From positions 1 to 10,076 of the forward strand of contig JAFMRN010000059.1 of the NCBI GenBank assembly GCA_017354065.1: a DNA stretch of 10,076 nucleotides. The letters run 5' to 3'. The position numbers and the translations under genes were made by a program. The notes under the pieces were generated by a model. The model searched no databases. It was given only the letters and a program-made list of their open reading frames with translations, and was not told the DNA's origin. This DNA is from Solirubrobacterales bacterium. Lineage in GTDB: Bacteria > Actinomycetota > Thermoleophilia > Solirubrobacterales > Solirubrobacteraceae. This document shows, in pieces, positions 5,919 through 10,076 of the stretch. Every line of letters starts with the position of its first letter. Position 1 is the first letter of the stretch.

Positions 5919-5940
5919 GGTACCCGCGGTGGTACCCGCG
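5919..5940 (+). repeat. Tandem 10-bp direct repeat upstream of the integrase
   Basis: GGTACCCGCG occurs twice (5919-5928 and 5931-5940) separated by GT, a 12-bp period. Direct repeats near the att core are typical of arm-type sites of tyrosine integrases; that role is inferred here. Confidence 0.6.
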
Positions 5941-5974
5941 AGTTTTCGGGTTGTGGGAGAGGTATCGTTCACGC

Positions 5975-7294
5975 ATGGCGAGGAGACCCACGGGCAACGT
6001 TCTGATCGTCGAGCGGGACGGCGGACCCGTCTACTACGGCAAGTGGCGGGACCCGACCCGGCGTCAGGTCAAGAAGCGCTTGGGACCGGCTTGGGTGGAG
6101 CGCTCGGGCGATGGCTGGAAGAAACGCCGCGGCCGCCCGGCAGACGGGTTCCTCGATCAGCGCGGAGCGATCGTCGCACTCGACCTCGCGATCCAGGCGC
6201 ACGCCGCCAAGCTGCCGAAGCCGAAGCCGAAGCGCCCGAAGCTGTTCTCCGAGGCGGCAGATGGCTGGCTCGAGCATCTGGAGCACGTCGTCGGCGCGAA
6301 GCCTTCGACGCTGGCCGACTACCGCTACATGCTGGCACCCGCCGACACCGTGCCGCGTAAACGCGGCCGCGCACCGGCAGGCCGGATCCACCGCACCTTT
6401 GGCGACCGCCCGATCGAGGCGATCAGCACCATCGATGTGAAGCACTGGCTTGAGTCACTCGACCACGAGGACATCTCGCCACGCACAGTCAATAAACACC
6501 GCCAGGTCGTCGCCTCCGTGTTTGAGTACGCGATCGCCGACGGTGAGTACGGAGTTTTCGAGAACCCGGTGCACGGGACGGTGAAGCGGCGCGAGTCCGA
6601 CCCCAAGCCGATTGACACCTACTCACCGGAGGAGGTGCTCGCGCTGGCGCGCGCGGCGCGCGCCGGGCTACACCGCGACCCGCGACGCCCTGCCGTATCC
6701 GATGCGGAGCGCCTAGAGCGGGCTTTGGAAGACGAGCAGGACGCCTGCATCTACATCGTGGCCGCCTTTACCGGGCTGCGGCTTGGTGAGCTGCTCGCGC
6801 TGCACTGGCGCCACGTCAGCTTCGAGGACGCCCGGCTGCTGGTCGAGGCCGCGTATTCAGGCGGCGAGCTGCGCTCTACCAAGTCGCGGAAGTGGCGAGC
6901 GGTGCCGCTTGCGGACCAGCCGGCAGCCGCGCTGGCGAAGCTGTCCGAGCGCGGACGCTTTACCGATCGGGATGACCCTGTGTTCTGTGGGAGCCTTGGA
7001 GATCGGCTCGATCCGTCAGCCTTGCGACGCCGCTACGGGCGTGCACAGGACGCGGCCAGGATCCGCAAACTCCGCTTCCACGACCTGCGCCACAGCTTCG
7101 GGACGCTTGTGATCCGCGAGTTCGATCCGGCGACGGTGAAGGAGTTCATGGGCCACGCGAAGCTCAGCACCACGGAGCGCTACCTGCACGCCAGGGCTCG
7201 TCGTGGGGACGCGGCGCGGCTGACGCATGCGTTCAACGGCGATGAGGTCCCCTATGAACCAACCGTGTGGCCCGTGAGCGATGATCCAGCCTGA
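5975..7294 (+). CDS. int: Tyrosine site-specific integrase
   Basis: 439 aa from ATG 5975; GGAGAGG precedes it by about 12 bases. An upstream in-frame TTG (5951) would add only eight residues. Residues 1-60 are an N-terminal arm DNA-binding region (GGPVYYGKWRDP, then RQVKKRLGPAW), about 90-190 the SAM-like core-binding domain (AADGWLEHL, then NKHRQVVASVFEYA), and 215-415 the catalytic domain. The full active site is present: Arg269 (TGLRLGELLAL), Lys303, His369-x-x-Arg372 (FHDLRHSFGTL), His394 (FMGHAKLSTTERY) and nucleophile Tyr403. It cuts and rejoins att sites and should act on the adjacent tRNA-Asp 3' end. It appears intact, so the element may still be mobile if an excisionase and the other att site exist. 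Confidence 0.95.
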   Translation: MARRPTGNVLIVERDGGPVYYGKWRDPTRRQVKKRLGPAWVERSGDGWKKRRGRPADGFLDQRGAIVALDLAIQAHAAKLPKPKPKRPKLFSEAADGWLEHLEHVVGAKPSTLADYRYMLAPADTVPRKRGRAPAGRIHRTFGDRPIEAISTIDVKHWLESLDHEDISPRTVNKHRQVVASVFEYAIADGEYGVFENPVHGTVKRRESDPKPIDTYSPEEVLALARAARAGLHRDPRRPAVSDAERLERALEDEQDACIYIVAAFTGLRLGELLALHWRHVSFEDARLLVEAAYSGGELRSTKSRKWRAVPLADQPAAALAKLSERGRFTDRDDPVFCGSLGDRLDPSALRRRYGRAQDAARIRKLRFHDLRHSFGTLVIREFDPATVKEFMGHAKLSTTERYLHARARRGDAARLTHAFNGDEVPYEPTVWPVSDDPA

Positions 7295-7567
7295 GCCCGG
7301 AGCCGAAGTTCACGCTCGAGTTCTACGCGGACGAAGCCGGCAACGAGCCGGTGCTGCGCTGGCTCCGTGAGGACCTGACCCCGTTCCAACGCCGGGCGCT
7401 TGGCGTTGCGATGAGCGAGGTCCTACAGGAGGAGGGCATCGGCGTCTGCCAGTGCGGCTAGGAAAGCAACTCGGCGGTGCTGGGTCGAGTTCCGCCTGCG
7501 CCGTGACTCGCGCGCCATCGCCGCCCGTTATCTGACGCCTGCACAAGCTCTCAGCGGCGGCAACTGA
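7285..7567 (+). pseudogene. Decayed Gp49/HigB-like (RelE-superfamily) toxin gene
   Basis: Three frames joined in order rebuild a recognisable protein. The first (7285-7461) reads SPEPKFTLEFYADEAG, then PVLRWLREDLTPFQRRALGV, then AMSEVLQEEGIGVC, and stops at TAG 7459. The second reads LGKQLGGAG across 7458-7485. The third, from 7481, reads WVEFRLRRDSRA and ends at TGA 7565. The order EFY.DE.G..PVL.WL..L, ...GIGVC, G.KQLGGG..EFR is that of phage Gp49-like/HigB toxins, mRNA interferases of the RelE fold. There is no start codon in the first frame, there are two frameshifts, and the C-terminal region is not conserved, so it is inactive. No partner XRE antitoxin follows. It lies directly behind the integrase, overlapping its last bases. 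Confidence 0.7.
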
Positions 7568-7645
7568 GACACTGTCCGGTGTTTCCTGTGACCAGCTCGG
7601 CAGCTACCGTTTCCTGCGGTACTGCCTATGGCGGCTGGGATCGAA

Positions 7646-7673
7646 GAGAGCTGGAACTACAGCTCCAGCTCTC
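7646..7673. terminator. Hairpin at the end of the immunity gene
   Basis: GAGAGCTGGA / TCCAGCTCTC form a perfect 10-bp stem with an 8-base loop. The stop codon of the immunity gene (7657-7659 on the minus strand) falls in the loop, so the stem also encodes the last residues ELEL. No T tract follows. A terminator is the likeliest role, though part of the symmetry may come from the repeated Glu/Leu codons. Confidence 0.4.
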
Positions 7674-8118
7674 GGCGCACATACCCTGCAGGAATGTCGC
7701 CAGTGCGGTAGTACTCGATGAACAGATCCACGACCTCTGGCCCCGTCAGTACCTCGTTCGGGCGCACGTACTGCGCGTGGTTCGCGTACGGCACCTCCTG
7801 ATCTGCCTCGGTCGAGTCGTCCGCAGCACGGCCCAGCACGTACTGGTGAGGCACGCCGTCGACCAGTTCTCTCAGCTCGGTCGTCAAGCGGCCATCGAAA
7901 TTGCCCGCGCACTGGATGTAGTGGCCTCGGGCATCATCGTCGGGGCCAACTTGATGAAGCGACCGACCATCTGGTAGTCGCCACAGGAGAAACGCGAACC
8001 GGTTCTGGCCGTTCAGGCGACCAATCAGCTCGCGGAGTTCCGCCTCGACACTCGCTGGCGTTCCCGGGAGGTCGGTGTTGCCGTCTCCGTTCATGGACCA
8101 TACGTGTGTAGCCAGCAC
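7657..8118 (-). CDS. Probable immunity protein, Imm1-like, paired with the pilin-nuclease toxin
   Basis: 153 aa, no signal peptide or membrane helix, acidic. It starts at GTG 8118, directly touching the toxin's TAA; GAGAGG 8 bases before supports this start over the ATG at 8094. The middle has short strands (RFAFLLWRLPDG, then HYIQCAGNFDG, ELVDGVPHQYVLG) and the end reads NEVLTGPEVVDLFIEYYRTG followed by IPAGYVRREL. This ending (EV....V..LF..YY.TG..P..Y.LR.L) resembles the Imm1 immunity family of polymorphic toxin systems as I recall it. The match is by eye only. The cytoplasmic nature fits protection from a nuclease. Immediate adjacency to the toxin gene is the strongest evidence for its role. 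Confidence 0.6.
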   Translation of the reverse strand: MLATHVWSMNGDGNTDLPGTPASVEAELRELIGRLNGQNRFAFLLWRLPDGRSLHQVGPDDDARGHYIQCAGNFDGRLTTELRELVDGVPHQYVLGRAADDSTEADQEVPYANHAQYVRPNEVLTGPEVVDLFIEYYRTGDIPAGYVRRELEL

Positions 8119-9300
8119 TTATGGGACCTCTCTTACGACCACAGACGTGATCTTGATCGTCTTCCCGTTCAATTTCGCGGTCGCCGCATGTCCAGAGTTC
8201 ACAGCGTCATCGAACGCTTTCTGCGTGCCACCGTACTTCCGGATTGCGGAGCCGCTCTTGATCTCGATCCCGCGGTACGTACCGTCCGCGTTTTCGACCA
8301 GCCCATCATAGAGTCGGCCCCCGCCCGACACTGCGGGCTGCCCGGGAATAGAAGCATTCACCTGCTGCCTGATAACCGGCTTGCCTACATCCTTCTCATA
8401 AGCCGCAAGCCCCTGCTCTTCCTTGTCCTTCGCGATCTGACCGCTGTTGCCTTTGGCGAACCTGCCTCCTGCGTCTCGGTCTTGGGTATTCGGCGTTGGG
8501 TTCCCCGAATCCGGTTTTTCGGTTCCGCGGCTTATCGCTTGGTCTAGCTCGCTGGGCGAGAGTTCTTCGGTGCCTTCAGTGCTCGCATCATCAAGAAGCG
8601 TTTGAGCAGCCGTCTCAAGGCCTTCAGATTCTTCTCCGAGTCCTCCCGTGCCAAGCACCGCAAACGCGTTCACCACCCCGCCAGGCGTGATGTGACCTTC
8701 CAGAACCTGATCACGGACCTGCTGGTTGCCGCCACAGCCTCCGTCTCCCTCCGGGTTATTCTGCTCATCCGCGAAGTGACCGACCGCCTCGCAGTCGAAC
8801 TTCTCTCTCTGCGCGACGCTCATCTGAAGCCAATTGGACGGCATCGGTGGCCACTTGCCCTGAAGGACCAACTCGTTGTAGAACTTCGCCTTCGTACCGT
8901 GGGCCTCACTCACCCAGAACCCGTAAGGCGGCTTCGCACCACTCGGCGCGAAGTTCCCAAGGAGCCTTCTCTCACGCGCCGCTGCGCTAGGCGCATCCTT
9001 GCTGTATCGCTGGGATAGCTGCGTCCCCTTGTTCAGGCTGGTCGGAGCTTTGGACGGAGGTGCCCCGGCTGTGTGACCTGCTCCGTGCGCACTGGCGGCT
9101 GGTTGCGATGAGCACGAGGAGCTGCTGCCGACGCTCAGAAATGCGCTGATCTCACAGCTGATCCCGTGGGTGATCGAGCGGCCTAGTGACGGGACGATCG
9201 CGATCACAGCGCCGATCAAGATCGCCACGACCGCGAGCGTGCCGACGTACTCGATCAGATCCTGCCCAGCATCGTCGGCGAGCCACCGCAGCCGGCCCAT
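8119..9300 (-). CDS. Polymorphic toxin with Flp/type IVb pilin-like N-terminus and C-terminal D...ExK nuclease domain
   Basis: 393 aa from ATG 9300. Residues 1-12 (MGRLRWLADDAG) form a short basic leader. Then GQDLIEY has Glu at +5 and Tyr at +6 after Gly12, exactly the Flp prepilin cleavage signature, followed by one membrane helix (about 20-39, TLAVVAILIGAVIAIVPSL). A Ser/Ala/Pro linker (57-90) leads to an unrecognised region (about 95-220) with GAKPPYGFWVSEAHG and FDCEAVGHFADEQNNPEG. Cys49, 63, 170 and 189 suit an exported, disulfide-bearing protein. After linker RDAGGRFAKG comes the toxin domain (about 295-393): GRLYDGLVENADGTYRGIEI with D332 and E346-x-K348, a PD-(D/E)xK-like core, ending TIKITSVVVREVP. 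An ATG at 9342 is an alternative start, with AGGA 10 bases before it. The product is predicted to be exported or anchored through a Tad-like machinery and to cut nucleic acid in a target cell. Confidence 0.75.
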   Translation of the reverse strand: MGRLRWLADDAGQDLIEYVGTLAVVAILIGAVIAIVPSLGRSITHGISCEISAFLSVGSSSSCSSQPAASAHGAGHTAGAPPSKAPTSLNKGTQLSQRYSKDAPSAAARERRLLGNFAPSGAKPPYGFWVSEAHGTKAKFYNELVLQGKWPPMPSNWLQMSVAQREKFDCEAVGHFADEQNNPEGDGGCGGNQQVRDQVLEGHITPGGVVNAFAVLGTGGLGEESEGLETAAQTLLDDASTEGTEELSPSELDQAISRGTEKPDSGNPTPNTQDRDAGGRFAKGNSGQIAKDKEEQGLAAYEKDVGKPVIRQQVNASIPGQPAVSGGGRLYDGLVENADGTYRGIEIKSGSAIRKYGGTQKAFDDAVNSGHAATAKLNGKTIKITSVVVREVP

Positions 9301-9598
9301 GACAACCGATCCCGGCAATCCTTGCCCTGTACGCCACCCCATACGCTCAGGATCCTGACAGCCGTCTAACGGCGGCACAAGCCAGAACCCTACCCGGAGA
9401 CGCCGCGACGCCCAGCACGCCGACCGGCTCACGGCCGCGCGTCCGGGACCCACCTTCGAAGCACCGGGGTCTTGCACCCTTGACCACCCTGCCACCGCCC
9501 ATCCCGGGGTGCAACCCGTCCCCAACTCGTCTTGCACCGTCCTGATCCCCTGAATCGACCTCGCCCACACACCTCCGAGCCAACACTCACTACAAGGG
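9301..9598. promoter_or_regulatory. Upstream region of the pilin-toxin gene, with TTGCACC boxes
   Basis: No convincing gene. TTGCACC occurs at 9472-9478 and 9532-9538 within the longer shared GTCTTGCACC, exactly 60 bp apart, and its reverse complement GGTGCAA at 9508-9514. On the minus strand TAGGGT (complement of 9387-9392) could be a -10 element about 45 bases before the alternative ATG at 9342; no clear -35 is seen. The boxes may be operator or recombinase arm sites. Confidence 0.3.
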
Positions 9599-9647
9599 TT
9601 TGTGGTTGACCCCGGGGACACGAAGGGGACGCGGGGTCAACAACAAA
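9599..9647. repeat. Long inverted repeat (16-bp arms, one mismatch)
   Basis: Left arm 9599-9614 contains TTTGT and GTTGACCCCG; right arm 9632-9647 contains CGGGGTCAAC and ACAAA. 15 of 16 positions pair (mismatch 9604/9642). The 17-base loop holds GGGGAC twice. No T tract on either side. It may be a terminator for minus-strand genes coming from the right, a recombination site or a protein-binding site. It lies about 300 bp upstream of the toxin start. Confidence 0.65.
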
Positions 9648-9971
9648 ACCGGCCAGATGCAGCCAGGAATCTGAGCGCTGTCGGCAAGCCAGTCGACACC
9701 CTGGTCGCAGGGATCAGGACGGTGCACCGCGCGGCTCCATCGCATGGGTGTCCGGGGTGCGCGGTGGCAGCAAATCGCCAGCCATCCCAATCCCGCGCGC
9801 GAGGAAACCCGAATCGAGCCGGAAGCTCGATCCCCAGCCGAGCAGATCCGCGCGCGTCAACCTCGCAGTTCAAGCACAGCCACTCCCCAGCGTGCGCGAT
9901 GACTCATGCCGGGCCAGACGCCCGGCCACCATCTCCGCGCGCGACCACCGCTGCCGGCAATCGAAGACCAA
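9637..9971 (-). pseudogene. Possible frameshifted small gene with CxxC motif
   Basis: Two minus-strand frames look coding and join at a run of four G (complement of 9885-9888). The upstream frame reads FDCRQRWSRAEMVAGRLARH and then ESSRTLG with strongly GC-rich third positions; the next frame continues EWLCLNCEVDARGSARLGIE, then LPARFGFPRARDWDGW and PCDGAARC. One extra G would fuse them into a single protein. The CxxC and the later Cys pair suggest a zinc-binding protein. The family is not recognised. The start is unclear; the 5' coordinate given is a TTG without a good ribosome site. Either a sequencing slip or real decay. Confidence 0.3.
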
Positions 9972-9990
9972 TCCTTCGTTGCCTGGTTCC

Positions 9991-10076
9991 TCAGGTCGCG
10001 TCGAGCTCGGTCCTGAGCTCAAGCCCGGGGCAACCAACGAAGATCCCGTCGTGTGCGACAAGCGGCAGCGCCCACC
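9991..10076 (-). CDS. C-terminal end of a VapC-type PIN-domain protein (5' end outside window)
   Basis: The last 27 codons of a minus-strand gene entering from the right edge: WALPLVAHDGIFVGCPGLEL and then RTELDAT, stop TGA at 9991-9993. The LPLVxHDxxF..CPGLEL ending is the usual C-terminus of VapC-type PIN toxins, in which the Asp of HDxxF is the last of the conserved acidic residues. Third codon positions are mostly G or C. The antitoxin gene, if any, would be upstream, outside the window. Short, so moderate confidence. Confidence 0.5.
   Translation of the reverse strand, partial: WALPLVAHDGIFVGCPGLELRTELDAT

Noticed and set aside
5902..6445. Long overlapping frames opposite or inside the integrase
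   Set aside because: Arg/Pro/Ala-rich shadow frames typical of high-GC coding DNA; the integrase frame explains the region.
9343..9621. Extension of the pilin-toxin to a 500-aa protein
   Set aside because: The added residues are not protein-like (many Cys, Trp and Pro, no hydrophobic order), and a prepilin leader should be short and basic.
9908..9926. Hairpin GCCGGGC-cagac-GCCCGGC
   Set aside because: Falls in what may be coding sequence of the frameshifted gene (Ala/Gly/Arg codons) and such GC hairpins are frequent by chance here.
9974..10042. Inverted repeat CTTCGTTG...CAACGAAG
   Set aside because: Only 8-bp arms 53 bases apart, partly inside the PIN coding region; likely chance.
1..10076. 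CRISPR array or insertion-sequence transposase
   Set aside because: No spaced direct repeats of 24-37 bp and no DDE or HUH transposase motifs seen in any frame.

Overview
The window is about 10 kb of GC-rich DNA with strongly GC-biased third codon positions, GTG starts and what looks like a leaderless promoter. This points to a high-GC Gram-positive-type bacterium. The glycosyltransferase tail at the left edge, the Flp-type pilin fusion and the tRNA-Asp sequence would fit Actinomycetota, perhaps the Thermoleophilia/Solirubrobacterales, but that placement is inference from style, not from a marker gene.

Left part (1-5790), probably resident chromosome. In order: the 3' end of a membrane glycosyltransferase with a Gly/Ala/Pro heptapeptide repeat (1-498, +); a HAD-family hydrolase tightly coupled behind a frameshifted lipoprotein gene (479-1503, -); a ribbon-helix-helix/DUF433-like antitoxin and DUF5615 PIN-like toxin pair starting from a palindromic, apparently leaderless promoter (1546-2351, +); a MarR regulator divergent from a short-chain dehydrogenase, with two copies of one operator between them (2452-3873); a bidirectional terminator; a cold-shock protein (3936-4139, -); and a three-gene minus-strand run ending in an Asp-nucleophile alpha/beta hydrolase (4264-5753).

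Junction (5790-5950). The 3' part of a tRNA-Asp gene (minus strand, from the anticodon stem to the acceptor end) stands alone without its 5' half. Next to it, pointing away, is a full-length tyrosine integrase (5975-7294). This is the typical attachment-site layout of a tRNA-integrating element, and the tRNA polarity says the element lies to the right of about 5835. Between the tRNA fragment and the integrase lie a near-perfect 26-bp palindrome, a 14-bp inverted repeat and a tandem 10-bp repeat, none of them explained by genes.

Right part (5835-10076), probably element cargo. Behind the integrase is a broken Gp49/HigB-like toxin gene with two frameshifts. Then comes the most interesting locus. 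A minus-strand protein (8119-9300) starts with a Flp/type IVb prepilin signal (G-Q-D-L-I-E-Y, then a membrane helix), continues through a Cys-containing unknown middle region, and ends in a D...ExK nuclease-like domain. It is followed without a gap by a small cytoplasmic protein that looks like an Imm1-type immunity protein. This reads as a polymorphic toxin-immunity pair whose toxin is built on a pilin-like N-terminus. The right end holds a long inverted repeat (9599-9647), a possible frameshifted small gene, and the last 27 codons of what looks like a VapC-type PIN toxin entering from beyond the edge.

Overall the right half is dense in toxin-related genes, intact and decayed, beside an integrase. 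The left half is ordinary metabolism and regulation with one chromosomal toxin-antitoxin pair.
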